A program made the translations under genes and the position numbers. From Alphaproteobacteria bacterium (GTDB taxonomy: Bacteria; Pseudomonadota; Alphaproteobacteria; UBA9219): DNA of 64,000 nt. The DNA lies in assembly GCA_019233975.1 (NCBI GenBank), contig JAFALY010000031.1:20848-84847 (forward strand), in the 5' to 3' direction. The notes under the pieces were generated by a model that saw nothing but the letters and a program-made list of their open reading frames with translations, was not told the origin of the DNA and did not search any database. Positions 1 to 10,020 of this stretch are shown piece after piece (position 1 is the stretch's first letter; each line of letters starts with the position of its first letter).

Positions 1-1
1 A

Positions 2-415
2 GCCGCATATCAAATCAACAACGTTGCAAGACAAACGCACCAAGGCTTTGTCATCAACCCCAGGGATAGTAAGAGCCTACAGGACGGCATGGCCGCGATT
101 AAGCCCGGCATGTTGCTGGGTGTCGAGCGCAACAATGTGCCAAGCTGGGCCAAGGGCCGCCCCTTCAATATTTCACATATTGGTGTTGTCGTGAAAGTCG
201 GGAACGAATTATATGTTTCCGAAAGTGCATCTGGTGGCGTTAAACTGACACCACTCAAGAAATGGCTTACCTACTCCAGCGTGCGTCGCATTTACGCAGT
301 CAATCCGTTTGCCATGCTGAAACCGGACAGCGCACCGGTCGTCAAGGCTGCCTTTAACGACACGCCACAACCCATGCCCCAGGCGCAAGGCCTTACGCCA
401 ATCGAGGATGCCTGA
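2..415 (+). CDS. 3' part of a cut gene, possible papain-like (NlpC/P60 or DUF1460-like) hydrolase
   Basis: The reading frame is open from base 2, so the gene starts left of the window and only about 137 C-terminal residues are visible. The segment S-H-I-G-V-V-V-K-V-G followed by Y-V-S-E-S-A-S-G-G-V and a P-L-x-x-W-L stretch resembles the histidine region of NlpC/P60-type and DUF1460-type cysteine hydrolases, which act on cell-wall peptides or lipids. The catalytic Cys would lie upstream, outside the window, so the family call is tentative. The last 35 residues are proline- and alanine-rich and look like a flexible tail. A first internal ATG at 89 exists but the frame upstream of it reads like protein. 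Confidence 0.55.
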   Translation, partial: AAYQINNVARQTHQGFVINPRDSKSLQDGMAAIKPGMLLGVERNNVPSWAKGRPFNISHIGVVVKVGNELYVSESASGGVKLTPLKKWLTYSSVRRIYAVNPFAMLKPDSAPVVKAAFNDTPQPMPQAQGLTPIEDA

Positions 416-488
416 GACCCTGCCTATTTTACATTTCTGATTATTCTGCTAACCCTTATATGGAACAAAACATATAAGGACAGTGTCG

Positions 489-788
489 ATGCATCCGTTT
501 TCAGCTCTTTTGTCAGCGTTTATTGAAGTCAGCTATATGATGCTGGATTTCTATGTTTGGATTTTGATCATCAGCGCAGCGCTAAGCTGGCTGGTTGCCT
601 TCAATATCATCAACACACACAACCGGTTGGTGCGCATTATCGGCGACTTCACCTATCGCCTAACAGAGCCCCTGCTGCGCCCCATTCGTCGCATCCTGCC
701 CCCATTTGGCGGGGTCGATTTATCGACGCTTGCGCTCATCTTCATCATCATGTTCTTGCAGTCATTCCTACGCCATTTGATGATCTGA
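489..788 (+). CDS. YggT family integral membrane protein
   Basis: About 99 residues with two hydrophobic segments, one at the N-terminus (L-L-D-F-Y-V-W-I-L-I-I-S) and one at the C-terminus (L-A-L-I-F-I-I-M-F-L), separated by the typical YggT signature L-T-E-P-L-L-R-P-I-R-R and the following P-P-F-G-G-V-D-L-S. These are small inner-membrane proteins of uncertain function, linked to osmotic or ion stress and often near cell-division genes. The ATG at 489 is preferred over a GTG at 483 because AAGGA at 476-480 lies 8 bases before the ATG but only 2 before the GTG. Confidence 0.85.
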   Translation: MHPFSALLSAFIEVSYMMLDFYVWILIISAALSWLVAFNIINTHNRLVRIIGDFTYRLTEPLLRPIRRILPPFGGVDLSTLALIFIIMFLQSFLRHLMI

Positions 789-876
789 TCCGCTAACCGG
801 TTTATATTAAACATAATTTTTTGGTTTAATTGCAGGCGTGTTTTCGTCTATAGAAATTTCCAAGGCGAGGATATAG

Positions 877-1275
877 ATGTTACACGAATTACGCATTATC
901 AGCAGCCATACAAACGGGCGTTCATTCCTGGAACGTTTTGAAGTTGTAACAGTAGACACGCGCCTGCTGCATGCTATTCACCCCATTGAACGCGGTCATG
1001 TATCTACACAGTTCCCACTGACTGCGCAGTCAGCCGTTGTGCTGCGTGAAACGCATGCAGAACATCACACCGTACTTTTTTTACAAACGAACCTGAACCG
1101 CATGTTCGACGATGCCGATGAACGCAGATTACCCCTCGGCATAAACGGGCGATTTATCTTCACTCATATCCGCTTTGTTGACATGACGCCGTTATCGCCA
1201 AACATGCTTATCTGCGACAGGCCGTTTGTCGTCGGCGGCGCGGGCACATCGGTGCGCGGCTTGGCCCGCGATTAG
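877..1275 (+). CDS. Hypothetical protein, 132 residues
   Basis: I do not recognise this protein. It has a good Shine-Dalgarno stretch (AAGGCGAGG at 861-869) before the ATG, no signal peptide and no membrane segment, and looks like a small soluble mixed alpha/beta protein. Its stop codon shares four bases (TTAG, 1272-1275) with the stop of the convergent htpG, so the two genes end tail to tail. It is preceded by an AT-rich stretch of about 90 bases after yggT that could hold its own promoter. Coding is supported by the ribosome site and the tight packing, not by homology. Confidence 0.55.
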   Translation: MLHELRIISSHTNGRSFLERFEVVTVDTRLLHAIHPIERGHVSTQFPLTAQSAVVLRETHAEHHTVLFLQTNLNRMFDDADERRLPLGINGRFIFTHIRFVDMTPLSPNMLICDRPFVVGGAGTSVRGLARD

Positions 1276-3137
1276 GCGACCCTGTCTATCAGCACCTTAC
1301 TCAATCGCGCAGCAAAGGCCGTCACATCCGGCAGCGTTTCACCGTCGATAAGCCTCGCTTGATCCAGCAGCAACCACGCATAGTCCGCCAGCGCATCACT
1401 GGCGCCGGACTGCGCAGCACGTTCCGCCATTTTAGCAATCAGCGGATGGTGCGCGTTAATCTCAAGAATACGCTTGCTGGGCATTTTTATCTGGTTGTGC
1501 TGCTTCAGGAAGCGTTCAAGATGAATGTCCAGATCACCTTCATCCGCAACAAGGCAAACAGGGCTTTCCGTCAGGCGCTCCGTCGTTCGCACATCCTTGA
1601 CCGCATCACCCAACGTCAATTTCAACAAGGCAACCAGGGTGGGGGTTTGCGCGTCATCCTCTGCGTTTTTTTTGGCCTTATCATCAGAGCCGGTGATTTT
1701 GCCCAGGTCATTTCCACTGCGCGTAACCGATTTGAACTTTTTACCTTCATATTCATCCACCGCATTCGGCCAGAAGTCATCCACCGTATCAGTGAGCAGC
1801 AATACCTCCACCCCCTTAGCACGGTAACCTTCAAGATGCGGGTTTTTCTTTAATTTCTCTACGCTCTCTCCGCAGAGAAAATAAATCTCATCCTGACCTT
1901 CCTTCATGCGTGATACGTAGTCCGCCATGGATGTCAGGCCGTCATCATGCGTCGAATAACAGCGCAGCAGTTTCAGCAAATCCGCGCGACTATCGGCATC
2001 CTCGTACAGCCCTTCCTTCAACACAGCGCCGAAATTGCCCCAGAATGCATTGTAGGCTGTTGCATCTGCGGCAAACTTGATCAGATCGCCCAGCACGCGT
2101 CGTGTCACGCCACGTTTAATGTGCGACAGCATGGGGTTGTTTTGCAGCATTTCACGGCTGACGTTCAACGGCAGATCTTCACTATCCACAACGCCACGCA
2201 GGAAACGCAACCAGGGCGGCAACAACCCTTCGGCGTGGTCCGTGATGAAAACACGTTTGACGAAAAGCTTCACGCCATGACGACGCTGCGGATCGAACAG
2301 ATCAAACGGCTTCATCCCCGGCACGAAAAGAAGGCCCGTATATTCCAGCTTACCTTCCGCGCGCCAATGAATGGTCAGCGTGGGATCATCAAACGCATGA
2401 GCAACATGGTGATAGAACTCCCTGTATTGCTCAGGCGTGATATCGCTCTTATTGCGCAACCATAACGCACCCGCTCGATTGGCCGGTTCATCTTCTTCCC
2501 CCAACAAAATTGGAATAGCGATATGGTCAGAATATTTGCCAATGATATGACGCAAGCGCTCGGCTTCCAGAAATTCATCTTCGCCCTGACGCAGATAGAG
2601 CGTTATTTCCGTGCCGCGTCCGGGTTTTACATCTTCTTCAACAGCAAATTCACCTTTGCCATCCGAGCGCCAGCACCAAGCCTCTGTCGACCCAGCGCGG
2701 CGCGATTTAACCTCGACCATTTGTGCGACCATAAAGGCTGCGTAGAAACCGACCCCAAACTGCCCGATTAAATTCGTCGCCGCTTTACCGCTACCTTGCT
2801 CACCCCGTCCCGATAGCTGCTCCAGGAATTTACCTGTGCCGGAGCGTGCAATGGTGCCCAGATTTTCAACCAGCTCATCGCGCGTCATACCAATACCGTT
2901 ATCGCCGACCGTCAGCGTGCGCGCCTTTTTATCCAGAGTGATTTTGACTTTGAAATCCGTGTCATCCCCCAACAACTCAGGCTGGGTCAGACCTTCATAA
3001 CGCAGTTTATCACAGGCGTCAGAAGCGTTAGAAATCAGCTCACGCAGGAAAATCTCCTTATCACTGTACAGGGAATGTACAACGATATCGAGCAAACGGC
3101 TGACTTCAGCGCGAAATTCCATACGGGTTTCAGTCAT
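1272..3137 (-). CDS. htpG: Chaperone protein HtpG (bacterial Hsp90)
   Basis: 621 residues, the normal HtpG length. It is a cytoplasmic ATP-driven homodimeric chaperone that remodels client proteins with DnaK. The N-terminal GHKL ATPase domain is intact: catalytic E33 and Mg-binding N37 in L-R-E-L-I-S-N-A-S-D, D79-N-G-I-G-M84, and the glycine-rich lid region G-Q-F-G-V-G-F-Y near residue 125-132. The middle domain has the conserved L-P-L-N-V-S-R-E-M-L-Q loop, whose Arg contacts ATP. The C-terminal dimerisation region is present. A sigma-32-like promoter lies about 37-66 bases upstream of the ATG, consistent with heat-shock control. It is monocistronic on the minus strand and convergent with the gene at 877. 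Confidence 0.97.
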   Translation of the reverse strand: MTETRMEFRAEVSRLLDIVVHSLYSDKEIFLRELISNASDACDKLRYEGLTQPELLGDDTDFKVKITLDKKARTLTVGDNGIGMTRDELVENLGTIARSGTGKFLEQLSGRGEQGSGKAATNLIGQFGVGFYAAFMVAQMVEVKSRRAGSTEAWCWRSDGKGEFAVEEDVKPGRGTEITLYLRQGEDEFLEAERLRHIIGKYSDHIAIPILLGEEDEPANRAGALWLRNKSDITPEQYREFYHHVAHAFDDPTLTIHWRAEGKLEYTGLLFVPGMKPFDLFDPQRRHGVKLFVKRVFITDHAEGLLPPWLRFLRGVVDSEDLPLNVSREMLQNNPMLSHIKRGVTRRVLGDLIKFAADATAYNAFWGNFGAVLKEGLYEDADSRADLLKLLRCYSTHDDGLTSMADYVSRMKEGQDEIYFLCGESVEKLKKNPHLEGYRAKGVEVLLLTDTVDDFWPNAVDEYEGKKFKSVTRSGNDLGKITGSDDKAKKNAEDDAQTPTLVALLKLTLGDAVKDVRTTERLTESPVCLVADEGDLDIHLERFLKQHNQIKMPSKRILEINAHHPLIAKMAERAAQSGASDALADYAWLLLDQARLIDGETLPDVTAFAARLSKVLIDRVA

Positions 3138-3173
3138 GGGATATCCAGAGAGAAAAGTTAATCAATGCCCTAA

Positions 3174-3203
3174 ATATGGAGAGGTTTTGGCTTGTTACAA
3201 GCC
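3174..3203 (-). promoter_or_regulatory. Sigma-32 (RpoH)-type heat-shock promoter of htpG
   Basis: On the minus strand the -35 element reads GGCTTGTAA (3203-3195) and the -10 element CTCCATAT (3181-3174), with 13 bases between them. The enterobacterial RpoH consensus is CTTGAAA, 11-16 bases, CCCCATNT, so each box differs at one position. The expected transcript start is near 3167, about 30 bases before the htpG ATG. The -35 box also forms one arm of a 15-base palindrome (GGCTTGT-T-ACAAGCC on the plus strand, 3189-3203), which could be chance or a second control site. RpoH control of htpG is well established in other proteobacteria. Confidence 0.6.
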
Positions 3204-3233
3204 CCGATCCGCCTGAAAGTCAATAAATTTTCC

Positions 3234-3262
3234 TTCAAGAACCAGCCCAAGGCCATTATGAT
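3234..3262 (+). promoter_or_regulatory. Possible promoter of tRNA-Arg
   Basis: TATGAT (3257-3262) is a five-of-six match to a sigma-70 -10 box. It is preceded, 17 bases upstream, by TTCAAG (3234-3239), which matches the -35 consensus at only three positions. Transcription would begin just in front of the tRNA. The -35 is weak, so this is a guess from position more than from sequence. Confidence 0.25.
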
Positions 3263-3271
3263 GCGCGGCGC

Positions 3272-3348
3272 GCGCCCGTAGCTCAGCTGGATAGAGCAGC
3301 GGTTTCCTAAACCGGAGGTCGGAGGTTCAAATCCTCTCGGGCGCACCA
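3272..3348 (+). tRNA. tRNA-Arg (anticodon CCT)
   Basis: 77 bases folding as a cloverleaf. The acceptor is GCGCCCG paired with CGGGCGC; the D arm is GCTC/GAGC; the anticodon stem-loop is centred on TTCCTAA, with anticodon CCT reading AGG; the T arm is GGAGG-TTCAAAT-CCTCT; the 3' CCA is encoded. The outermost anticodon-stem pair (G27-G43) looks mismatched, a small departure from the usual T-A. It sits between htpG and a leftward gene and appears monocistronic. No integrase or repeat lies beside it. Confidence 0.95.
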
Positions 3349-3365
3349 AATTGTCAGGCAGGAAA

Positions 3366-4934
3366 TCAGGAACAACCTTGGTCCGGGTAACACTGTATAA
3401 TGTTACCACAGTTGTCATAGTCGCAATCCACCCAACCGCTATAGGGGCTTGTCCAACCGACGGGCTGTATGCAGCTTTGCGTATAGGCAAAAGTGCCGCA
3501 TGTCTGTTGGACACAGCTATTGCCGCTCAAAGTATAGCCAGAATTACAGGTGATTGAACAATCAGCGTTTACGGTACCATTGGTAACGGAAGCCGGATTA
3601 CAGGTTGGCCCAGGTGGTATCCAACGGCCGCAATAGTATTGGCTCCCATACTCATCAAAGCAGGCCGGTATCGAAAAACTGCAATTCTGGACCTGACTGT
3701 TATAGGTGCAATTCCATGTATAGGTCCCGTAACTGTTTTGCCCGATAACACCATTGAAAACGGTGTTGCTGGCGGTGCCTTGCTGACATTGATAAATACC
3801 GTTACCACCCGTAGCGCAAATGTTATTAGGTACGCAGCTTTGATTATCGCTGCCAAGCGTGTAGCCCGAGTTACAAGTGATAGTACAAGACGGCGCAGCA
3901 CCAACCGTCCCATTGGCCACCGCGGACGGCGTACAACTGGCAGCGACATAGGGCGTTTGACAGGACGCCGTCGTCCCGCCACTGCTACCCCCCGCGCATG
4001 TCCAGTTATAGGTTTTACCCGTTGTATCCATTGCAACAGCAGACGCAACACCTACGTGACAAAGCCCAGAAGTGGGTGCCGCGCTAGCCCCCGCCCCGCC
4101 AGCAGATGCGCCACAAACACCATTATAATTTGTTTGAATGCCGCCCTGCGTTGGATCCAGCGTCCAGCCGATAGAACCATCCCCATCCGTCGCAACAACA
4201 CCTGTGTATATGCCCACAACCGTTTCCGAGAACACTGTGCCATCTGCAGACTGGCAAGAATACGTTACCGCACCGGATGTCCATGAATTATTCACCGGGC
4301 GGTGATAAGGCGCCACGACCTGTTGCGGATTAGGCGTTGACGTCACAGTCGCGCATTGGTTGGTTACCGGTGCGCTACCATAATTGGCAGGCAGATTGAC
4401 GGCCCCGCCCCTGATACACCGCGCAAAATAAATATCGGCATCACCGAGTGGTGCGGCATTGATAAACGACTGCCATTCGTTGATTGAATTAAAGGGGATG
4501 AGTATGCTGTGATTGCTTTTGCTGTTTCCTTTGTCAACGTACCGACAGTAGGCATACAGGTCGATTGGCGCACCGGATACAACACCCGCCTCCAGCTTGG
4601 CAGCCATAAACAATCCGTCCTGAGAACCTTGCGTATGGTGCCGGTTAACGGCCCCTGCTGCAAAGCAGGGGTTCTTGGCGCTGTTTGCAGTAATCACACA
4701 TTCGTCGGTTGATCCGTTCGCATGCGTGTCTGTACTTAACCCTGAATCTGACGTGCTGCTGGTTGTCTGGGGGGCGTCCTGACTATTAGGACAATATCCA
4801 CTGGTACATGTCGCACCCGTTGTTGTGTTACCGCCATCCGCTTGCGCCAATGTCGGCACAAAAAATGCAAATGCCGCCAACGAAGCGCAGCTAAGTGATG
4901 TACAACACAGCAAGGCATTCCGGCGGAGGCTCAT
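3366..4934 (-). CDS. Secreted cysteine-rich protein with two C-N-S-G-Y-T-L repeats
   Basis: 522 residues with a signal peptide (positively charged start, hydrophobic residues 7-28, likely cleavage after A-Q-A near residue 32). The mature part is rich in Cys, Gly, Ser, Thr and Asn. Two copies of a roughly 33-residue module, at 334-367 and 445-474, share C-x-P-x-(S/A)-V-x-N-G-T-V and C-x-I-T-C-N-S-G-Y-T-L, suggesting disulphide-locked, sushi- or EGF-like folds. Y-x-W-x-C motifs near 309-313 and 405-409 recur in predicted bacterial surface proteins. Role unknown; adhesion or cell-surface structure would fit. It ends 18 bases from the 3' end of tRNA-Arg on the opposite strand. Confidence 0.75.
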   Translation of the reverse strand: MSLRRNALLCCTSLSCASLAAFAFFVPTLAQADGGNTTTGATCTSGYCPNSQDAPQTTSSTSDSGLSTDTHANGSTDECVITANSAKNPCFAAGAVNRHHTQGSQDGLFMAAKLEAGVVSGAPIDLYAYCRYVDKGNSKSNHSILIPFNSINEWQSFINAAPLGDADIYFARCIRGGAVNLPANYGSAPVTNQCATVTSTPNPQQVVAPYHRPVNNSWTSGAVTYSCQSADGTVFSETVVGIYTGVVATDGDGSIGWTLDPTQGGIQTNYNGVCGASAGGAGASAAPTSGLCHVGVASAVAMDTTGKTYNWTCAGGSSGGTTASCQTPYVAASCTPSAVANGTVGAAPSCTITCNSGYTLGSDNQSCVPNNICATGGNGIYQCQQGTASNTVFNGVIGQNSYGTYTWNCTYNSQVQNCSFSIPACFDEYGSQYYCGRWIPPGPTCNPASVTNGTVNADCSITCNSGYTLSGNSCVQQTCGTFAYTQSCIQPVGWTSPYSGWVDCDYDNCGNIIQCYPDQGCS

Positions 4935-5051
4935 TAATCATCCTTTGTCTGAGTAACCGCAATATTGTCTATGATTTCAGTTACCAGTCCGTTAAGGTTT
5001 TGTTAAGCGATCGCGTGACCCCACTAAACTTATATAAAATAATGGGCGGTG

Positions 5052-5609
5052 ATGATGTATATTCGGTTAGCACTCTTCGTGATAATTGTCACTCTATCCT
5101 CTCTCACCGGTCTGCCTGTCCGTGCAGATGACCAATTTAGTCTGACCGTGGGCAATGGTGCGCGATCTGAATTTCTGGCGACTGAGTATGCAGACATCAT
5201 GGGGTGTAACGGCAGCAATCTGACCCCTCCATTGTCATGGAAGAACCCTCCTGCAGGAACACAAAGTTTTGCTGTCACAATTTATGACCCTGATGCATCC
5301 GTTCAAGGTGGTTGGTGGCATTGGATTTTGATCAATCTGCCCGCTTCGATTGATCATCTGGATTCCATGCACGATACGAATCGTGACTTACCTCATGAAA
5401 GCCGAGAACTGCATAACACTAATGATCGAAGCGCCTACACCGGCCCCTGCCCGCCTGTCGGCCAGCGTCATCATTATGAAGTTTCTCTCACAGCCGTAAA
5501 CATTGCCACACTGCCCGTCACAAATAATGCGGGCATTGATACTTTTTTATCTGTGTTGCAGCGACACAGTCTCAAAAGCGTCACAAAGACACTGTTTGCT
5601 GGCCGATAG
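5052..5609 (+). CDS. Secreted YbhB/YbcL-type PEBP (Raf-kinase-inhibitor-like) protein
   Basis: 185 residues with an N-terminal signal peptide (residues 1-24, ending P-V-R-A-D-D). The body carries the family ligand-pocket motifs: the N-L-T-P-P-L-S-W stretch, D-P-D-A-S, the G-W-W-H-W-I-L-I-N-L-P block, and G-P-C-P-P-x-G-x-x-H-H-Y near the end. Bacterial members are mostly of unknown ligand; some are periplasmic inhibitors or phospholipid-binding proteins. The start is GTG-ATG-ATG in tandem, and I use the first ATG. It is divergent from the cysteine-rich secreted gene, with 117 bases between them that should hold both promoters. Confidence 0.85.
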   Translation: MMYIRLALFVIIVTLSSLTGLPVRADDQFSLTVGNGARSEFLATEYADIMGCNGSNLTPPLSWKNPPAGTQSFAVTIYDPDASVQGGWWHWILINLPASIDHLDSMHDTNRDLPHESRELHNTNDRSAYTGPCPPVGQRHHYEVSLTAVNIATLPVTNNAGIDTFLSVLQRHSLKSVTKTLFAGR

Positions 5610-5692
5610 GGATGCGTTTTACTTGACGTAACAAACCACTCAAGCATAATCCTGTAACTGACTGTTTTACATATCAACACCGCGCGGTCACT

Positions 5693-6919
5693 ATGTCCTC
5701 TGCCCCACTCATCCCACCCCATCAAAAGCAAAAAGGCCCGTGGGGCATTATCACTATCTTTCTGCTGATTGCGGCCATTGGCGGCGGCATTGCGTATCAG
5801 CAAGTCATAATGCCGAAGTCAGGTGATGCTGCTTCAAGCAAAGGGCACGGCGATCAACAAGCCATGCAGGGCGGAAGCCGTTATCATCCCCAATCTGGAC
5901 CCGCCGCAAGCGGCACACCGACGCCGGTAACCCTGGCGGCGGCTGAAAAAGGAGATATCCGCATTACGCGCCGTGCGCTTGGCACTGTTACGCCTTTTAA
6001 AAGCATCACTGTTCGAACACAAATCAGTGGTCAGTTGATGGAGCTTGGCTACAAAGAAGGGCAACTGGTTCAGCAGGGCGGTTTTTTGGCACAAATTGAC
6101 CCGCGCCCCTATCAAAACGCATTGGAACAAGCGACCGGCAGCCTGCAACATGATCAGGCACTATTGAAAGACGCGACGGCCACGTTGGAACGTTACAAAA
6201 CGCTGATCAAAAAAGATGCGATTTCGCAACAGCAACTCGATACTCAGGATGCCCTTGTCCGTCAGTATGAAGGTGCCGTGCTTTCCGATCAGGCTCAGAT
6301 TGATACCGCGAAACTTAACCTTACCTATTGCCATATCACAGCCCCCGTCAGTGGCCGTGTAGGCCTAAAACAGGTTGACCCCGGCAATTATGTGCAGCCG
6401 AGTGATGCGAATGGCATTGTTGTCCTAACACAGGTGCAACCGATAAGTGTCATTTTCACATTGCCCGAAGATGACATTCCATTGGTAAGCAAAGCCAATG
6501 ACGCCGGCAAGGAACTGCAAGTAGATGTGTATGATCGCAATTTTTCAGCCAAGCTGGCAACTGGCAAACTGGTGGCCATTGATAATCAGGTCAACACATC
6601 GACGGGCACGTTCAAGCTGAATTCCAATTTTGACAACAACGATAACGCGCTGTTCCCCAACCAATTCGTCAATGTTGAATTGCTGGTCGATACATTACAT
6701 GACCAGATCATCATCCCATCTGCAGCCGTCCAGACCGGCAGCAACGGTGCCTTTGTTTATCTGACCACGGATAACAAAACCGTATCCGTACACCCGATAA
6801 AGACGGGCGTTGGGGAGGGCGATAAAGTTATCGCAACTGACGGCTTGGCTGTCGGCGACAAGGTCGTGACAGAAGGCGTCGATAAATTGCGCGATGGCGC
6901 GGCAATCAGCGCACCATGA
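5693..6919 (+). CDS. RND efflux pump periplasmic adaptor (MdtA-like membrane fusion protein)
   Basis: 408 residues. A single membrane anchor at about residues 14-38 is followed by a proline/glycine-rich linker and the canonical adaptor body: barrel-sandwich half ([14 protein letters not shown] near 120), a coiled-coil hairpin (residues about 145-200, many Gln/Ala/Leu), the returning lipoyl half ([11 protein letters not shown]) and a beta-barrel. It joins the two inner-membrane pumps encoded next to an outer-membrane channel, which is not in the window. Its stop overlaps the start of the next gene by four bases (ATGA), showing an operon. Substrates cannot be inferred. Confidence 0.92.
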   Translation: MSSAPLIPPHQKQKGPWGIITIFLLIAAIGGGIAYQQVIMPKSGDAASSKGHGDQQAMQGGSRYHPQSGPAASGTPTPVTLAAAEKGDIRITRRALGTVTPFKSITVRTQISGQLMELGYKEGQLVQQGGFLAQIDPRPYQNALEQATGSLQHDQALLKDATATLERYKTLIKKDAISQQQLDTQDALVRQYEGAVLSDQAQIDTAKLNLTYCHITAPVSGRVGLKQVDPGNYVQPSDANGIVVLTQVQPISVIFTLPEDDIPLVSKANDAGKELQVDVYDRNFSAKLATGKLVAIDNQVNTSTGTFKLNSNFDNNDNALFPNQFVNVELLVDTLHDQIIIPSAAVQTGSNGAFVYLTTDNKTVSVHPIKTGVGEGDKVIATDGLAVGDKVVTEGVDKLRDGAAISAP

Positions 6920-9900
6920 CGCCCTCACGCATCTTTATTCTACGACCGGTGGCGACAAGCCTGCTGATGATAGCCATCATGCTGGTTGGATGGGCGGCCT
7001 TTCGTTTTCTACCACTATCTTCCCTTCCCGAAGTTGATTACCCAACCATTCAGGTGCAAACTTTCTATCCTGGCGCCAGCCCTGAAGTCACAACTTCGGC
7101 AATAACCGCCCCGCTGGAAAAGCAGTTTGGGCAAATGCCCGGATTGACGCAAATGTCATCCTACAGCTCAGCGGGTGCTTCGGTTATTACCCTCCGCTTT
7201 GACCTGACGCTCAATCTCGACATCGCTGAACAGGAAGTGCAGGCCGCCATTAATGCTGCTGGCAATTTATTGCCTGCTGATCTTCCTGCCCCCCCCATTT
7301 ACGCCAAAGTCAACCCGGCGGATGCGCCCATTCTGACGCTTGCCATCACGTCCAAGACGTTACCTTTGACGCAAGTACAGGATATGGTCGATGCGCGTCT
7401 GGCGCAGCGCATATCACAAATGCCCGGGGTCGGCCTTGTTACCCTCAGTGGCGGCAACAGGCCCGCTGTGCGGATACGCGCAAATCTGCAGGCGTTGGCA
7501 AGTTATGGCTTGAATATAGACGATCTGCGTACAACAGTCGCCAATGCCAACGTCAACACACCAAAGGGCAGCTTTGACGGCACCTTGCGCGCCTACAGCA
7601 TCAACGCCAACGACCAGATTCACAGCGCCAAGGAATACGAGGAAATCATCATCGCCTATAAAAACGGCGCACCCGTTCGTTTAAAGGATGTCGCGACGAT
7701 TGAGGATAGTGCCGAAAACACAAAACTTGGTGCGTGGATGGCTGACCGCATCGCCGAGGGCGTGCCGCCCGCCATCATCCTGAACGTGCAAAGGCAGCCC
7801 GGCGCCAACGTGATAGAGGTATCAGATGCTATTCAGGCGAAGCTGCAACAGCTGAAGGATACTCTGCCCCCCAGCATCGATGTCAAATTATTGACTGACA
7901 GAACAACGACTATTCGCGCATCCGTTCATGATGTTGAATTCGAATTAATGCTGGCCGTCGCACTGGTGGTCGCCGTTATTTTTGTATTCTTACGCAACTT
8001 GCCTGCTACCCTTATTCCCAGCCTTTCTGTACCGTTATCGATTGTCGGCACTTTTGCCTTTATGTATCTGGCCGGATTTAGCCTGAACAACCTGACATTG
8101 ATGGCTCTTACAATCGCGACCGGCTTTGTGGTTGATGATGCGATTGTGATGATTGAAAACATCGCCCGCTATATTGAGCAAGGTGATAAACCGCTGGATG
8201 CTGCCCTGAAGGGCGCCGGTGAGATTGGGTTTACGATCATCTCCCTGACCATCTCGCTGATCGCGGTGCTCATTCCCCTTTTGTTTATGGGGGATGTTGT
8301 TGGACGTTTATTCCGTGAATTTGCCATTACGCTTTCCGTCACCATTCTGATCTCGGCGGTTGTTTCGCTGACGCTCGTCCCCATGATGTGCGCGCGCATC
8401 CTGAAACCACACAGTGAGCAGCATGAAAACTTCGTCATGGTCGCCGTGCATCACTCGTTAGAGTCCATGATTAGTGGATATAATAAATCACTGGATGTCA
8501 TTTTGCGTCATCAACGCTTGACACAGTTTGTTGCCATTTTGACGCTTATACTGACCGTTGCCTTATACATTCTAATCCCCAAGGGGTTTTTCCCGGTGCA
8601 AGATACCGGCTTGCTGCAGGGTATTTCGGAAGCCGCACAATCCATCTCATATGCGACCATGGCTGATAAGCAACAAGCGCTTGCCGCATTGATTATGAAG
8701 GACAAGGATGTTGAAAGCCTATCATCTTTCATTGGCGTTGACGGCACGAATGAAACACTTAATCAAGGACGCTTTCTGGTCAATCTGAAACCACTGCCTG
8801 AACGCACTGACAGCGCGGACACCATCGCCCGCCGGATCGACGCACTGTCTGAGCAACAGACGGGGGCCCATCTATACCTGCAACCCGTACAGGATTTGAC
8901 TTTGGATAGCAGTGTCAGCCGCACGCAATATCAATTTATTATCGAAGACGCCAGTCCGGATGAACTGGCAGAATGGAGTGACAAGCTGGTTACCAGCATG
9001 CAGACATTGCCGCAAATTACGGACGCAAGCTCCGATCTTCAGCAAAAGGGGCTGGCCTACTACATCAATGTTAATCGTGATACGGCTGCGCGCCTAGGCA
9101 TAACGCTCGCGACCATTGATAATGCGCTGTATGACGCCTTCGGCCAGCGCATCATTTCAACCATCTTTACGCAGTCGAACCAGTACCGCGTTATTTTGAA
9201 CAGCGAAGCCAGCCGTCAGTCACTTGATAGCCTCTACCTGCCCTCCGCCGATGGCAGTCAGGTGCCGCTAACTGCCGTCACGACGATTGATGAACGCCCC
9301 GTCCCGTTGCAAATCAGCCATATGGGACAGTTTCCTGCAGCGTCTATATCCTTCAATGTCAAACCCGGCGTAGCCATAGGCGATGCCGTACAAGCCATAG
9401 AAAAAATGACCACGGATGTTAGCATGCCACCCAGCGTCGCGTTGCGTTTTCAGGGTGCGGCGGCTGCCTTCCGCACCTCGGTTGACAATGAAATATTACT
9501 GATCCTTGCGGCGATCATAACAGTCTATATCGTCCTTGGCGTCTTGTACGAAAGCTACATCCACCCCGTTACTATCCTGTCTACCCTGCCATCTGCGGGC
9601 GTTGGCGCCCTGCTGGCCTTGATGATAGCCGGGCATGATCTTGGCATTGTCGGCATTATCGGCATTATTCTGTTGATTGGCATCGTAAAGAAGAACGCAA
9701 TTATGATGATCGACTTCGCTCTGGAAGCAGAACGCAAAGAAGGTAAATCCGCTTTCGATGCTATAAGGCAGGCCGCGCATCTGCGTTTCCGTCCGATTAT
9801 GATGACGACCATGGCGGCCTTACTCGGTGCGCTCCCGCTTATGATCGGCAGCGGTGTAGGATCGGAATTGCGTCACCCTCTGGGCATTACCATTGTCGGT

Positions 9901-10020
9901 GGCCTGATCCTCAGCCAAATACTGACGCTCTACACAACGCCCGTCATCTATCTTGGCTTTGATGCATTAGCCAAACGCTTTGGCTTCAGCGCGTCCAAGG
10001 GCGTAGATGAGAGCGCGTGA
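6916..10020 (+). CDS. RND multidrug efflux transporter, MdtB-like
   Basis: 1034 residues, a full-length HAE1-family proton/drug antiporter. Twelve membrane helices are expected, with two large periplasmic loops after TM1 and TM7. Proton-relay residues are intact: D407-D408 in F-V-V-D-D-A-I-V and K925 or K926 in G-I-V-K-K-N-A-I. The N-terminal R-P-V-A-T-S-L-L-M is typical. It overlaps the adaptor by four bases and the second pump by one (TGATG). Having two different RND pumps behind one adaptor is the MdtABC/MuxABC arrangement, in which the pumps form a mixed trimer; heteromeric assembly here is inferred. Confidence 0.93.
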   Translation: MTPSRIFILRPVATSLLMIAIMLVGWAAFRFLPLSSLPEVDYPTIQVQTFYPGASPEVTTSAITAPLEKQFGQMPGLTQMSSYSSAGASVITLRFDLTLNLDIAEQEVQAAINAAGNLLPADLPAPPIYAKVNPADAPILTLAITSKTLPLTQVQDMVDARLAQRISQMPGVGLVTLSGGNRPAVRIRANLQALASYGLNIDDLRTTVANANVNTPKGSFDGTLRAYSINANDQIHSAKEYEEIIIAYKNGAPVRLKDVATIEDSAENTKLGAWMADRIAEGVPPAIILNVQRQPGANVIEVSDAIQAKLQQLKDTLPPSIDVKLLTDRTTTIRASVHDVEFELMLAVALVVAVIFVFLRNLPATLIPSLSVPLSIVGTFAFMYLAGFSLNNLTLMALTIATGFVVDDAIVMIENIARYIEQGDKPLDAALKGAGEIGFTIISLTISLIAVLIPLLFMGDVVGRLFREFAITLSVTILISAVVSLTLVPMMCARILKPHSEQHENFVMVAVHHSLESMISGYNKSLDVILRHQRLTQFVAILTLILTVALYILIPKGFFPVQDTGLLQGISEAAQSISYATMADKQQALAALIMKDKDVESLSSFIGVDGTNETLNQGRFLVNLKPLPERTDSADTIARRIDALSEQQTGAHLYLQPVQDLTLDSSVSRTQYQFIIEDASPDELAEWSDKLVTSMQTLPQITDASSDLQQKGLAYYINVNRDTAARLGITLATIDNALYDAFGQRIISTIFTQSNQYRVILNSEASRQSLDSLYLPSADGSQVPLTAVTTIDERPVPLQISHMGQFPAASISFNVKPGVAIGDAVQAIEKMTTDVSMPPSVALRFQGAAAAFRTSVDNEILLILAAIITVYIVLGVLYESYIHPVTILSTLPSAGVGALLALMIAGHDLGIVGIIGIILLIGIVKKNAIMMIDFALEAERKEGKSAFDAIRQAAHLRFRPIMMTTMAALLGALPLMIGSGVGSELRHPLGITIVGGLILSQILTLYTTPVIYLGFDALAKRFGFSASKGVDESA

